Origin: an uncultured Ectothiorhodospiraceae bacterium
GTDB taxonomy: Bacteria; Pseudomonadota; Gammaproteobacteria; Nitrococcales; Nitrococcaceae
Assembly (NCBI GenBank): GCA_913056385.1
Contig: CAJXND010000010.1
Span: 1-51,284 of the forward strand
Direction of reading: 5' to 3'
DNA length: 51,284 nt
Shown here piece by piece: positions 1 through 7,612 of the stretch; the stretch's first letter is position 1, and each line of letters starts with the position of its first letter. A program made the translations under genes and the position numbers. The notes under the pieces were generated by a model. The model searched no databases. It was not told the origin of the DNA and saw only the letters and a program-made list of their open reading frames with translations.

Positions 1-489
1 CGCTCGAGGCCGTAGGTGATCTCGCCCATCACCGGCCGGCAATCCAGTCCTCCGGCCTGCTGGAAGTAGGTGAACTGGGTAATCTCCATACCGTTGAGCC
101 AGACCTCCCAGCCCAGGCCCCAGGCACCCAGCGTGGGTGACTCCCAGTTGTCTTCCACGAAACGGATGTCATGGACGAGCGGATCAATGCCCAGCGCCTC
201 CAGCGATCCCAGATATTGCTCCTGGAAGTCTGCCGGGGAGGGTTTCAGGACCACCTGGAACTGGTAGTAGTGCTGCAGGCGGTTGGGGTTTTCGCCGTAA
301 CGTCCATCGGTGGGACGACGCGACGGCTGCACATAGGCGGCCCGCCAGGGCTCCGGTCCGATGGCGCGCAGGAAGGTGGCGGGGTGGAATGTCCCGGCCC
401 CCACTTCCATATCCAGCGGCTGCATCAACACGCAACCCCGCTCCGCCCAGTATTTCTGCAGGGCGAGGATCAGGTCCTGAAAGGTCATT
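1..489 (-). CDS. glyQ: Glycyl-tRNA synthetase alpha subunit, 5' part (window edge)
   Basis: This is the N-terminal 163 residues of the catalytic alpha subunit of the tetrameric (alpha2beta2) bacterial glycyl-tRNA synthetase, which charges tRNA-Gly in the cytoplasm. The family is about 300 residues long, so the C-terminal half lies beyond base 1. The start [20 protein letters not shown] and the later stretches [20 protein letters not shown] and [20 protein letters not shown] are typical of GlyQ. The reading frame is open to base 1, ending [10 protein letters not shown] sigma-70-like promoter lies about 33-61 bp upstream. The beta subunit gene glyS would be expected next, outside the window. 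Identification is near certain. Confidence 0.97.
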
Positions 490-521
490 GATTCTCCAGC
501 GAATCCGCGAAATGCCGCGCA

Positions 522-550
522 GTATAGCCCGGCCAGGCCGGCGCTGTCAG
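522..550 (-). promoter_or_regulatory. Sigma-70-like promoter of glyQ
   Basis: Reading the minus strand, a -35-like CTGACA (545-550) and a -10-like TATACT (522-527) are separated by 18 bp. The predicted transcription start is near base 515, giving a leader of about 25 nt before the glyQ ATG at 489. This was called by eye from the hexamers. Confidence 0.55.
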
Positions 551-565
551 GCGGGCGGTCGCGAA

Positions 566-590
566 CCAATGCACCGTGACGGTGCATTGG
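566..590. promoter_or_regulatory. NtrC (NRI) binding site 1 upstream of glnA
   Basis: The core TGCACCGTGACGGTGCA (570-586) matches the enterobacterial NtrC pattern TGCACC-N5-GGTGCA at all 12 fixed positions. The dyad extends by CCAA/TTGG to 25 bp. Its centre (578) lies 117 bp upstream of the GC of the sigma-54 -12 element, the distance expected of an enhancer for glnA. Confidence 0.85.
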
Positions 591-600
591 CTGTTCGCTG

Positions 601-617
601 TGCACAATATTGGTTCG
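601..617. promoter_or_regulatory. NtrC binding site 2 upstream of glnA (imperfect)
   Basis: TGCACAATATTGGTTCG matches 9 of the 12 fixed NtrC positions and resembles the weaker site of E. coli glnAp2. Its centre (609) is 31 bp, about three helical turns, from the perfect site centred at 578. That spacing suits cooperative binding of two dimers on one face of the DNA. Confidence 0.65.
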
Positions 618-681
618 GCTATTGCCATTAGGGTGCCGTAGCGGCGAAGGTAAGGCCTGTTTTGGTGCGCTTCGCCCAGGT

Positions 682-697
682 TGGCATGGAAACTGCT
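682..697 (+). promoter_or_regulatory. Sigma-54 (RpoN) promoter of glnA
   Basis: TGGCATGGAAACTGCT matches the consensus TGGCACG-N4-TTGCT with two mismatches, and the essential GG (683-684) and GC (695-696) have the required 12-bp pitch. The transcription start is predicted near 708, and the glnA ATG at 747 is preceded by GGAGG (735-739). The NtrC sites would lie at about -99 and -130. Confidence 0.75.
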
Positions 698-746
698 TCC
701 TCCACGGGAGCAAAACTTTTGATTCGATATCACTGGAGGCCGAGTA

Positions 747-2162
747 ATGGCTAAGACCGCCGATGACGTGCTTGCGATGATCAAGGAGAACGAAGTCCGC
801 TTTGTGGATCTCCGGTTCACCGACCCGAAGGGCAAGCAGCAGCATGTGACCCTGCCCGCTCACGCCGTGGATGCGGACTTCTTCACCGAGGGCAAGATGT
901 TCGACGGTTCCTCAATCGAGGGCTGGAAGGGTATCAACGAGTCCGACATGATCATGATGCCCGATCCCGAGACGGCGGTTGTCGACCCGTTTTTCGATGA
1001 TTCGACCCTGATCCTGGTCTGTCAGATCATCGAGCCCAACACCATGCAGGGCTACGGACGCGATCCGCGTTCCATTGCGCAGCGGGCGGAGGCCTACCTG
1101 CAGTCCACCGGTATCGGAGACGTGGCCTATTTCGGCCCCGAGAACGAATTCTTCGTTTTCGATGACGTGCGCTGGGGTACCGACATGAGCGGGTCGTTCT
1201 ACAAGATCGACTCCGAGGAGGCCGGCTGGAACACCGAGAAGGTCTATCCGGACGGCAACATGGGCCACCGCCCGGGCGTCAAGGGCGGCTACTTCCCCGT
1301 CCCGCCGGTGGACAGCCTGCATGACATGCGTTCCGCGATGCTGGAATGCCTGACGGACATGGGTATGGAGACCGAGGTGCATCATCACGAGGTCGCCACG
1401 GCCGGCCAGTGCGAGATCGGCGTCGGTTTCAACACGCTGGTCAAGAAGGCCGACGAGGTCCAGACCCTGAAGTATGTCGTGCACAATGTGGCCGCCGCGT
1501 ATGGCAAGACCGCCACATTCATGCCCAAGCCTGTCGTCGGCGATAATGGCAGCGGCATGCATGTCCATCAGTCCATCGGCAAGACCGGCGAGATGCTGTT
1601 TGCCGGCGATCAGTACGGTGGTCTGTCGGAGACAGCGCTCTACTACATCGGGGGCATCATCAAGCACGCCAAGGCGATCAATGCCTTCGCCAATGCCTCG
1701 ACGAACAGCTACAAGCGGCTTGTCCCCGGCTTTGAGGCTCCGGTTCTGCTGGCCTACTCTGCCCGCAATCGTTCGGCGTCCGTGCGTATTCCGTGGGTCT
1801 CTAACCCCAAGGCACGCCGGATCGAGGTCCGTTTCCCGGACAGCACCGCCAACCCGTATCTCTGCTTCGCGGCCATGCTGATGGCCGGCCTGGACGGCAT
1901 CCAGAACAAGATCCATCCCGGCGATGCCATGGACAAGGATCTCTACGATCTGCCGCCCGAGGAAGAGGCCGAGATCGACAAGGTCGCCTTCTCGCTGGAG
2001 GAAGCGCTGGACGGCCTCGACAAGGATCGCGAGTTCCTCAAGGTCGGCGGTGTCTTCACCGATGACGCCATTGACGGCTACATCGATATCAAGCGCGAGG
2101 AAGTCCAGCAGTTGCGGATGACCACTCATCCGGTGGAGTTCGACCTCTACTACAGCGTCTGA
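747..2162 (+). CDS. glnA: Glutamine synthetase, type I
   Basis: It makes glutamine from glutamate, ammonium and ATP as a cytoplasmic dodecamer, the main entry of ammonium into metabolism. The protein has 471 residues, the usual GSI length. It contains [17 protein letters not shown] near the N-terminus, the ATP-binding stretch [11 protein letters not shown] and [10 protein letters not shown]. Tyr400 in [10 protein letters not shown] matches the adenylylation site (Tyr397 in E. coli), so control by GlnE is expected. It has a Shine-Dalgarno GGAGG 7 nt before the ATG. NtrC sites and a sigma-54 promoter lie upstream, a strong terminator follows, and ntrBC lies downstream in the same direction. Confidence 0.98.
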   Translation: MAKTADDVLAMIKENEVRFVDLRFTDPKGKQQHVTLPAHAVDADFFTEGKMFDGSSIEGWKGINESDMIMMPDPETAVVDPFFDDSTLILVCQIIEPNTMQGYGRDPRSIAQRAEAYLQSTGIGDVAYFGPENEFFVFDDVRWGTDMSGSFYKIDSEEAGWNTEKVYPDGNMGHRPGVKGGYFPVPPVDSLHDMRSAMLECLTDMGMETEVHHHEVATAGQCEIGVGFNTLVKKADEVQTLKYVVHNVAAAYGKTATFMPKPVVGDNGSGMHVHQSIGKTGEMLFAGDQYGGLSETALYYIGGIIKHAKAINAFANASTNSYKRLVPGFEAPVLLAYSARNRSASVRIPWVSNPKARRIEVRFPDSTANPYLCFAAMLMAGLDGIQNKIHPGDAMDKDLYDLPPEEEAEIDKVAFSLEEALDGLDKDREFLKVGGVFTDDAIDGYIDIKREEVQQLRMTTHPVEFDLYYSV

Positions 2163-2196
2163 TCCTTGCCGAGGCATTCCGCCAGTCGATCATGGA

Positions 2197-2220
2197 CCCC
2201 CGCTTCGGCGGGGGTTTTTT
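2197..2220 (+). terminator. Rho-independent terminator of glnA
   Basis: A perfect 7-bp GC stem (CCCCCGC, 2197-2203, with GCGGGGG, 2208-2214) closes a TTCG tetraloop and is followed by six T residues (2215-2220). It begins 34 bp after the glnA stop codon. It should sharply reduce read-through from glnA into ntrBC. Confidence 0.92.
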
Positions 2221-2266
2221 GTGGCCAACACACCGATCCGCCGCGCCTGATCCGTGGCCGTGCTCC

Positions 2267-2378
2267 GTCGCTCCCGTCTCCTTGTCCCGGGCTCGCGCGG
2301 TGCGCGGAGCTCTTCAAGCGGCGGATAACACACAGAAACGCGCACCGAGGTCCCCCGGGACAAGGAGACAGGATCGAC
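2267..2378. repeat. 112-bp element with 25-bp terminal inverted repeats
   Basis: The left arm (2267-2291) and right arm (2354-2378) are reverse complements over 25 bp with two mismatches. The inner 16 bp, GTCTCCTTGTCCCGGG (2276-2291) against CCCGGGACAAGGAGAC (2354-2369), match perfectly. The 62-bp interior contains a further GC-rich imperfect hairpin near 2290-2312. It has no coding capacity. It could be a small non-autonomous mobile element, a REP-like repeat or a structured RNA end; no second copy was seen in the window. Confidence 0.6.
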
Positions 2379-2487
2379 AAAGGATTGATCGGGCACCGGC
2401 CCCTCACCTATCGGATACAACCACCGGATCCCGGCACAGCACCCCGCCCGAGGGCCGGTCAGGGAACCGATACGCCCCGAGGAGAGT

Positions 2488-2504
2488 CGCACCAAACTGG
2501 TGCG
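2488..2504. promoter_or_regulatory. NtrC binding site upstream of ntrB
   Basis: CGCACCAAACTGGTGCG is a perfect dyad and matches 10 of the 12 fixed positions of the NtrC pattern TGCACC-N5-GGTGCA. Its centre (2496) is 86 bp upstream of the GC of the -12 element at 2582, exactly the distance found for the proximal site at glnA. This suggests autoregulation of ntrBC by NtrC. Confidence 0.72.
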
Positions 2505-2568
2505 TTGTCCTGCCATAGCGCCTACACTGGATCCACCTTTGAACCCGTATCCGATGGGCCTAACGGGC

Positions 2569-2584
2569 TGGCGTGTTTCTTGCT
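2569..2584 (+). promoter_or_regulatory. Sigma-54-like promoter abutting ntrB
   Basis: TGGCGTGTTTCTTGCT carries GG (2570-2571) and GC (2582-2583) at the correct 12-bp pitch and a perfect TTGCT -12 box. The expected transcription start (about 2595) is only a few bases before the ntrB ATG at 2598, so this transcript would be nearly leaderless. That is the main reason for caution. Confidence 0.55.
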
Positions 2585-2597
2585 TTAAGCGAGTGCG

Positions 2598-3656
2598 ATG
2601 ATGATTGAAGCCCCAACTGCCGATGCCAGCGATATCCTCGACAACCTTACCCGCGCGGTAGTGGTTATCGACGGAGAGCGGCGGATCATGCGGATGAATG
2701 CGGCCGCGGAGTCGCTGCTGCATGTCAGTACGCGTCAGGCGGTCGGTGAGCGACTCACACAGTTGGTGCCCGCGTTGGCTGTACTGGCGGATCCGGTTGG
2801 ACAGGCGTTCGCCGAGGGCGCGAGCTATACCGAGCGCGAGATGCGTCTGGTGCTCGGGCCGGAGCGCACCATTACGGTCGACTGCGCGATCACGCCCCTC
2901 GATGGTGCGACCAGTCTGCTCCTCGAATTCGAGCAGCTTGACCGCCATCTGCGAATTTCCCGCGAAAACCGCCTCATTGCCCAGAATCAGGCGATCCGGG
3001 AGCTGATCCGCGGCCTCGCTCACGAGATCAAGAATCCGCTGGGCGGGCTGCGCGGTGCGGCACAGCTGCTCGAGTCGGAGCTCTCGGGCGATGATCAGAA
3101 GGAATACACCCGCATCATCATCAGCGAAGCGGATCGTCTGCGAACGCTGGTGAACGGTCTGCTGGGACCGGAGTCGCGGATCGAGCATGCGCCGACCAAT
3201 CTGCATGAAGTGCTGGAGCGCGTCCGACATCTGGCGGTGGCCGAGGCGCCGGCTGGGGTCGAGATCCAGCGGGATTATGACCCGAGTATTCCCCTGTTGC
3301 CGGCGGCCGGTGACCAGTTGATCCAGGCCCTGCTCAATCTGGTCCGCAATGCCATGCAGGCCGTGGGTGATTCAGGGTGCATCACCCTGCAGACCCGCAG
3401 TCACAGGCGTTTCACTATCGGCGATCGGCAACATCGGCTGGTGGCACGCGTGGACGTCATCGATAACGGCCCCGGCATCGCAGCCGAGCTACAGGATCAG
3501 ATCTTCTACCCGATGGTCACGGGTCGCGCCGAGGGGAGCGGTATCGGCTTGCCGATCGCCCAGAACCTGGTCAATCAGCATGGCGGTCTGATTGAGTGCA
3601 CCAGTGAGCCCGGCCATACCGTATTTACCGTCTGGTTACCGCTGGAGGAAGCTTGA
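2598..3656 (+). CDS. ntrB: Nitrogen regulation sensor kinase/phosphatase NtrB (NRII)
   Basis: This cytoplasmic sensor histidine kinase phosphorylates NtrC under nitrogen limitation and dephosphorylates it when signalled by PII. It has 352 residues. A PAS domain occupies roughly residues 10-110. The H-box GLAHEIKNPLGGLRGAAQLL carries phospho-acceptor His142. The N-box NLVRNAMQAV has Asn251, and the G-box DNGPGI leads to a GSGIGLPIAQ stretch. No membrane segment is visible, as expected. Its TGA overlaps the ntrC ATG by one base, so the two are cotranscribed. The start could be either of two adjacent ATGs (2598 or 2601); the Shine-Dalgarno sequence is poor. Confidence 0.96.
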   Translation: MMIEAPTADASDILDNLTRAVVVIDGERRIMRMNAAAESLLHVSTRQAVGERLTQLVPALAVLADPVGQAFAEGASYTEREMRLVLGPERTITVDCAITPLDGATSLLLEFEQLDRHLRISRENRLIAQNQAIRELIRGLAHEIKNPLGGLRGAAQLLESELSGDDQKEYTRIIISEADRLRTLVNGLLGPESRIEHAPTNLHEVLERVRHLAVAEAPAGVEIQRDYDPSIPLLPAAGDQLIQALLNLVRNAMQAVGDSGCITLQTRSHRRFTIGDRQHRLVARVDVIDNGPGIAAELQDQIFYPMVTGRAEGSGIGLPIAQNLVNQHGGLIECTSEPGHTVFTVWLPLEEA

Positions 3657-5059
3657 TGGCCGATTCGACGAGTGTCTGGATAGTCGATGACGATCGCTCC
3701 ATTCGCTGGGTTCTGAAGAAGGCGCTGGAACGGGACGGATTGAGTGCCGTCGACTTCGAGACCGGCGAAGAGGCCCTCATGGCCCTGGAGCGTGATCAGC
3801 CCAATGTGCTGATCACCGACATCCGTATGCCGCGACTCGACGGACTGACCCTGATGGGCCGCTTCCATGAGCACGACCCGGAGCTGCCGGTGATCGTGAT
3901 GACCGCGCATTCCGATCTGGATGCGGCGGTGTCCGCCTACGAGGGCGGGGCATTCGAGTATCTGCCCAAGCCGTTTGACGTGGAGGAGGCGGTTGACTTG
4001 GTGCGCCGTGCTGCCGCCGCCGCGCGCAGCAGTGGGCCGCCCGAGAGCAGTCGCGAGGATATGCCGGAGATCATCGGCGAGGCACCGGCAATGCAGGAGG
4101 TATTCCGGGCCATCGGCCGGCTGTCACGCTCGAACATCACGGTGTTGATCAACGGCGAGTCCGGTACCGGCAAGGAGCTGGTCGCCGGTTCCCTGCATCG
4201 CCATAGCCCCCGCGCAGGCAAGCCCTTCATCGCACTGAACATGGCGGCCATCCCCCGGGATTTGATGGAATCCGAGCTTTTCGGTCATGAAAAGGGTGCA
4301 TTCACCGGGGCCCATCAGGTCCGTCGTGGCCGTTTCGAGCAGGCCGATGGCGGCACCCTCTTCCTGGATGAAATCGGCGACATGCCGGCGGAGCTCCAGA
4401 CGCGGCTGTTGCGCGTTCTGGCGGACGGTGAGTTTTATCGGGTAGGAGCACATACGCCGATGCGGGTCGATGTGCGGATCATTGCGGCAACGCATCAGAA
4501 TCTCGAACAGCGCGTCGCGGAAGGACGTTTCCGCGAGGATCTCTTTCACCGTCTCAATGTCATTCGGATCCACTGCCCGGCGCTGCGGGAGCGATGGGCC
4601 GACATCCCCGCCCTGGCGGACCATTTCCTGCACCGGGCGGCCCGCGAACTCAATGTCGAACCGAAACAACTCACCCGCGAGGTCGAGCATTGTTTCCAGA
4701 CACTGCCCTGGCCGGGCAATGTCCGCGAGCTCGAGAACACCTGTCGCTGGCTGACCGTTATGGCCAGCGGCCGTGAGGTGCAAATGGAGGATCTGCCCCC
4801 GGAACTCGCCGGCATCGACCCGTCCGCCGGTGAGGAACCGGCGGTGGACTGGGAGACGGCGCTGGCCCGCTGGGCCGAGCGTCAGGCCGAGAACCAGGGC
4901 GATGGCGCGCTGGCCGCGGCCCAGAGTCGTCTGGAGCGGGTGTTGATCGAGGCAGCACTGAAGCGCACCGGTGGACGTCGCCAGGATGCCGCGCGTCTGC
5001 TCGGCTGGGGCCGCAATACCCTGACGCGAAAGATCCGGGACCTCCAGATGCAGGTATGA
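3656..5059 (+). CDS. ntrC: Nitrogen regulation response regulator NtrC (NRI)
   Basis: This is a sigma-54 enhancer-binding activator of nitrogen genes, including glnA. It has 467 residues from the ATG at 3656; a TTG three bases earlier is less likely. The receiver domain contains the acidic cluster DDD at 11-13 and phospho-acceptor Asp55 in [12 protein letters not shown]. The AAA+ domain has Walker A GESGTGKE (167-174), the sigma-54 contact loop GAFTGAH (214-220) and Walker [14 protein letters not shown]. The C-terminal Fis-type helix-turn-helix ends in [20 protein letters not shown]. Its own probable binding sites are at 566-617 and 2488-2504. Confidence 0.97.
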   Translation: MADSTSVWIVDDDRSIRWVLKKALERDGLSAVDFETGEEALMALERDQPNVLITDIRMPRLDGLTLMGRFHEHDPELPVIVMTAHSDLDAAVSAYEGGAFEYLPKPFDVEEAVDLVRRAAAAARSSGPPESSREDMPEIIGEAPAMQEVFRAIGRLSRSNITVLINGESGTGKELVAGSLHRHSPRAGKPFIALNMAAIPRDLMESELFGHEKGAFTGAHQVRRGRFEQADGGTLFLDEIGDMPAELQTRLLRVLADGEFYRVGAHTPMRVDVRIIAATHQNLEQRVAEGRFREDLFHRLNVIRIHCPALRERWADIPALADHFLHRAARELNVEPKQLTREVEHCFQTLPWPGNVRELENTCRWLTVMASGREVQMEDLPPELAGIDPSAGEEPAVDWETALARWAERQAENQGDGALAAAQSRLERVLIEAALKRTGGRRQDAARLLGWGRNTLTRKIRDLQMQV

Positions 5060-5066
5060 TGCGCGG

Positions 5067-5534
5067 ATGCCGCTGCATGTCGTTCTGCATAGCCCGGAGA
5101 TTCCGCCGAATACCGGCAACGTTATCCGCCTCTGCGCCAACAGTGGCGCGCGTCTTCATCTGATCCGGCCGCTGGGCTTCGTACTCGATGACCGGCGGTT
5201 GCGTCGAGCCGGTCTGGACTATCACGAGTTCGCCACCATGCAGGTGCACGCCGATCTCGAGGCCTTCATCGGCGCCGTGGCGCCGGCGCGCCTCTGGGCA
5301 TTGACCACCCGGGGCCGGGTCCGTTTCGATCAGCCGGACTACGGACCGGAAGACGCACTGCTGTTCGGTAGCGAGACCGCCGGTCTGCCGGATCGGGTCA
5401 TGGAATCGATTCCGCCGGCACGGCGAGTCAGGTTGCCGATGCAGCCGGGTAATCGCAGTCTGAATCTCTCCAACAGCGTGGCCGTCACCGTCTACGAGGC
5501 ATGGCGGCAGATGGGGTATGCCGGTAGCGTCTAG
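5067..5534 (+). CDS. trmL: tRNA (cytidine/uridine-34 2'-O)-methyltransferase TrmL
   Basis: This SPOUT-class enzyme methylates the ribose of the wobble base of tRNA-Leu isoacceptors, using S-adenosylmethionine. The 155 residues match the short single-domain TrmL/YibK family (about 157). The N-terminal [17 protein letters not shown] and the knot motifs [11 protein letters not shown] and [17 protein letters not shown] are diagnostic. It starts 7 bp after ntrC in the same direction and may be read with it, though no functional link is known. It converges on gpsA, with a short inverted repeat between them. Confidence 0.94.
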   Translation: MPLHVVLHSPEIPPNTGNVIRLCANSGARLHLIRPLGFVLDDRRLRRAGLDYHEFATMQVHADLEAFIGAVAPARLWALTTRGRVRFDQPDYGPEDALLFGSETAGLPDRVMESIPPARRVRLPMQPGNRSLNLSNSVAVTVYEAWRQMGYAGSV

Positions 5535-5540
5535 CCCGGG

Positions 5541-5557
5541 CTGATCATTCTGATCAG
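5541..5557. repeat. Inverted repeat between trmL and gpsA
   Basis: CTGATCA (5541-5547) and TGATCAG (5551-5557) form a perfect 7-bp stem with a 3-nt loop. It overlaps the gpsA stop codon. It lies between two convergent genes, so it may help end both transcripts, but there is no T-tract on either strand. Confidence 0.35.
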
Positions 5558-6555
5558 TCGCCGAATTCGGCTCCCGGCTGTCGCTCCATCAGGTTTTTCG
5601 CGGCCGCCATGGGGGTCTCCCGGCCCAGCATGATGGCCTCGACGGCCTGACAGATAGGTAGCTCGACCATCAGTCGGCGGGCCAGAGCACCCACCTCACC
5701 AGCGGTGCGAACCCCCTCCACGACTTCACCGATGGCTTCGGCCGCCGCGGCGATGGACTCTCCCTTGCCCAGGGCGAGCCCCATGCGCCGGTTGCGTGAC
5801 TGGTCATCGGTACAGGTGAGGATGAGATCACCCATCCCGGCCAGGCCGGTGAGGGTTCTATCCTCGGCACCAAGCGATGCCCCGAGGCGGCGGACCTCGG
5901 CCAGCCCCCGGGTGATGAGGCCCGCGCGGGCATTGGCACCAAAGCCCAGGCCGTCGGCGATTCCCGTGGCGATGGCGAGCACGTTCTTGACGGCACCGCC
6001 CAGTTCAACGCCGACAAGGTCTTCACTGACGTAGACCCGAAAGCGCTCATCATGGAAATCACGGCCGAGCGCCCGGACGATGGCCCGGTCGTGACCGGCG
6101 AGTACCACGGCAGTGGGTAGCCCCCGGGCAACCTCCCTCGCAAACGTTGGCCCGGAGAGAACCGCGAGCGGGTGATCCGGCAGCGCCTGTCCGGCGAGCT
6201 CATGCAACAGCCCGCCGCTGGCGGCGTCCAGACCCTTGGTTGCCCAGATGACCGGGATCCTGGCCGGCAGCTGGCCGGACAGCTTCTGCAGTGTTTCCGC
6301 GAAGGCGTGACTGGGTACGGCGATGAGCAGAGCGTCGATGCCCTGCAGTGCCGACGGCAGATCGATTCGCGGCTCGATGGCTGCAACAAGCGGGATATCG
6401 GTGAGGTAGCGGGGGTTGTATCCGGTCACGCCCATCGACCGGATGGCCTGCGGGTCATGCCCCCAGAGCTGCACATGATGACCGTTGCGAGCCAGCACGA
6501 GGGCAAGGGCCGTTCCCCACGACCCTGCCCCGAGCACGGCGTAACGGCGGTTCAC
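5554..6555 (-). CDS. gpsA: Glycerol-3-phosphate dehydrogenase [NAD(P)+]
   Basis: It reduces dihydroxyacetone phosphate to sn-glycerol-3-phosphate for phospholipid synthesis in the cytoplasm. The preferred GTG start at 6555 gives 333 residues (the family is about 335). It lies 4 bp after the secB stop. An ATG at 6630 would add 25 arginine-rich residues that only shadow the secB tail. The Rossmann motif GAGSWG is at 9-14, the nucleotide-contacting stretch SGPTFAREVARG at 134-145, and the catalytic Lys190 sits in GGAVKNVLAIATG. It is cotranscribed after secB, a conserved gammaproteobacterial arrangement. No clear Shine-Dalgarno is visible, so translational coupling is likely. Confidence 0.95.
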   Translation of the reverse strand: MNRRYAVLGAGSWGTALALVLARNGHHVQLWGHDPQAIRSMGVTGYNPRYLTDIPLVAAIEPRIDLPSALQGIDALLIAVPSHAFAETLQKLSGQLPARIPVIWATKGLDAASGGLLHELAGQALPDHPLAVLSGPTFAREVARGLPTAVVLAGHDRAIVRALGRDFHDERFRVYVSEDLVGVELGGAVKNVLAIATGIADGLGFGANARAGLITRGLAEVRRLGASLGAEDRTLTGLAGMGDLILTCTDDQSRNRRMGLALGKGESIAAAAEAIGEVVEGVRTAGEVGALARRLMVELPICQAVEAIMLGRETPMAAAKNLMERQPGAEFGD

Positions 6556-6559
6556 CGCT

Positions 6560-7084
6560 TCAGCCGGTGGTGTCGCTGGCCTGACCCGCGGCCTCGGCGC
6601 CTTCCGCCTCCTGCTGCCGCTGGCGCGCATAAAGGGCGTCGAAGTTGACCGGTGAGAGGGTCATCGGCGGGAAACCGGCCTTGCCGGTGAGATCGCTGAT
6701 CGCCTCGCGGGCGTACGGAAAGAGCACGCCCGGACAGTAGGCGCCCAGCAGCTGGTCGGCGGCGTTGTCCTCAAAGCCATTGACCGTGAAGATTCCGGCC
6801 TGATGGACTTCGCACAGATAGGACGGCTTTTCCTCTGCGGTGGCGGTCACCGTCACCGTGAGCACCACCTCGTGCAGGCCCTGGCCAAGCGGGGTGCGGC
6901 GGGTGTTGAGTTCCACCCGGGCTTCCGGTTTCCAGGCCTGGGTAAAGACTTCCGGGGCGCCGGGCGTCTCCACCGAGCAGTCCTTGAGATACACTTTCTG
7001 GATCGCGAATTGCTGCTGGTTTTCGCCCTGTGCAGCGGCTTCTCCGGGAACACCGGCGGCATTTCCGTTCGGCGTGTCGGCCAT
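6560..7084 (-). CDS. secB: Protein-export chaperone SecB
   Basis: SecB is a homotetrameric cytosolic chaperone that holds preproteins unfolded and delivers them to SecA. The 174-residue protein is slightly longer than E. coli SecB (155). The extra length is a polar N-terminal leader (about residues 1-22, Ala/Gly/Gln rich) and an Ala/Glu-rich tail. The core includes QQFAIQKVYLKDCSVE, AGIFTVNGF and LGAYCPGVLFPYAREAISDL. It sits between the rhodanese gene (38 bp upstream) and gpsA, as in E. coli. The glutaredoxin gene grxC, often found between yibN and secB, is absent. Confidence 0.96.
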   Translation of the reverse strand: MADTPNGNAAGVPGEAAAQGENQQQFAIQKVYLKDCSVETPGAPEVFTQAWKPEARVELNTRRTPLGQGLHEVVLTVTVTATAEEKPSYLCEVHQAGIFTVNGFEDNAADQLLGAYCPGVLFPYAREAISDLTGKAGFPPMTLSPVNFDALYARQRQQEAEGAEAAGQASDTTG

Positions 7085-7122
7085 GTTGACTCCTTGACGG
7101 TAAATCGACTGTTGGATCGGGC

Positions 7123-7551
7123 TCAGCTGCGTCCCTCGGTCGGCAGGCTTGCCTCACGCCAGGCGTTGATTCCGCCGCGCAGCTGCCGGACATCGGACCA
7201 GCCCAGGCCCTGGAGCGCCTGGACGGCCTTGAGCGTCCGCTGGCCGCTATCGCAGTACACCACGATCGTCCGGTCGCTGAATCGCTTCAGCCGATCCTGG
7301 CGTTTACCGATATGCTCCATCGGGATGTTGATCGCCCCGGGCAGATGACTGGTCTGATAGGCGTTTTCGTTGCGCACGTCGACGAATACCGCGGCATCAT
7401 GGTTGTAGAGCCGCGTTGCATCGGCCGTGTCGATGGCGTGACGACTGCGCCGGAAGTTCATGACCTCACTGGCGATCAATGCCGCCACCACGGCGAGCAG
7501 GGCCCCGATGAGCAACGGATGATTAATACTGAACTCTATGACTCTATCCAT
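7123..7551 (-). CDS. yibN: Membrane-anchored rhodanese-like protein (YibN type)
   Basis: This is a single rhodanese domain tethered to the inner membrane. An N-terminal hydrophobic segment (about residues 12-30, LLIGALLAVVAALIASEV) is followed by the domain at about 45-135. The active-site Cys100 lies in VVYCDSGQRT, and the CDSGQR loop fits a sulfurtransferase-type pocket. The 142-residue length matches E. coli YibN, and the gene precedes secB as there. Its substrate is not established for the family. It is divergent from envC. Confidence 0.88.
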   Translation of the reverse strand: MDRVIEFSINHPLLIGALLAVVAALIASEVMNFRRSRHAIDTADATRLYNHDAAVFVDVRNENAYQTSHLPGAINIPMEHIGKRQDRLKRFSDRTIVVYCDSGQRTLKAVQALQGLGWSDVRQLRGGINAWREASLPTEGRS

Positions 7552-7586
7552 GACCCGGCGCTGTTAGCATGAGTGAACGCTGCGGG

Positions 7587-7595
7587 AGTATACCA
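7587..7595 (-). promoter_or_regulatory. Extended -10 promoter upstream of the rhodanese gene
   Basis: The minus strand reads TGGTATACT, an extended -10 (TGn plus TATACT). It lies 36 bp before the ATG at 7551. No convincing -35 hexamer is present. It sits in the 61-bp space divergent to envC and would serve the rhodanese-secB-gpsA unit. Confidence 0.4.
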
Positions 7596-7612
7596 GCCGA
7601 GATGGCCTGCCG

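Larger units (their letters stand above)
2163..2597. other. 435-bp glnA-ntrB intergenic region
   Basis: No gene is convincing here. In order it holds the glnA terminator, a 112-bp element bounded by inverted repeats (2267-2378), an NtrC-type palindrome (2488-2504) and a -24/-12 element (2569-2584) just before ntrB. It is the longest gene-free stretch in the window. Frames open through it show no family resemblance. Confidence 0.8.

Noticed and set aside
622-638. Third NtrC site upstream of glnA
   Set aside because: Only the right half (GGTGC) is good; the left half is too far from consensus to call.
912-2177. 421-codon minus-strand open frame across glnA
   Set aside because: It is antisense to glnA and shows no recognisable domain.
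6556-6630. Longer gpsA start at the ATG at 6630
   Set aside because: The extra residues overlap the end of secB and are arginine-rich frame shadow; the GTG at 6555 starts the Rossmann fold at the usual distance.
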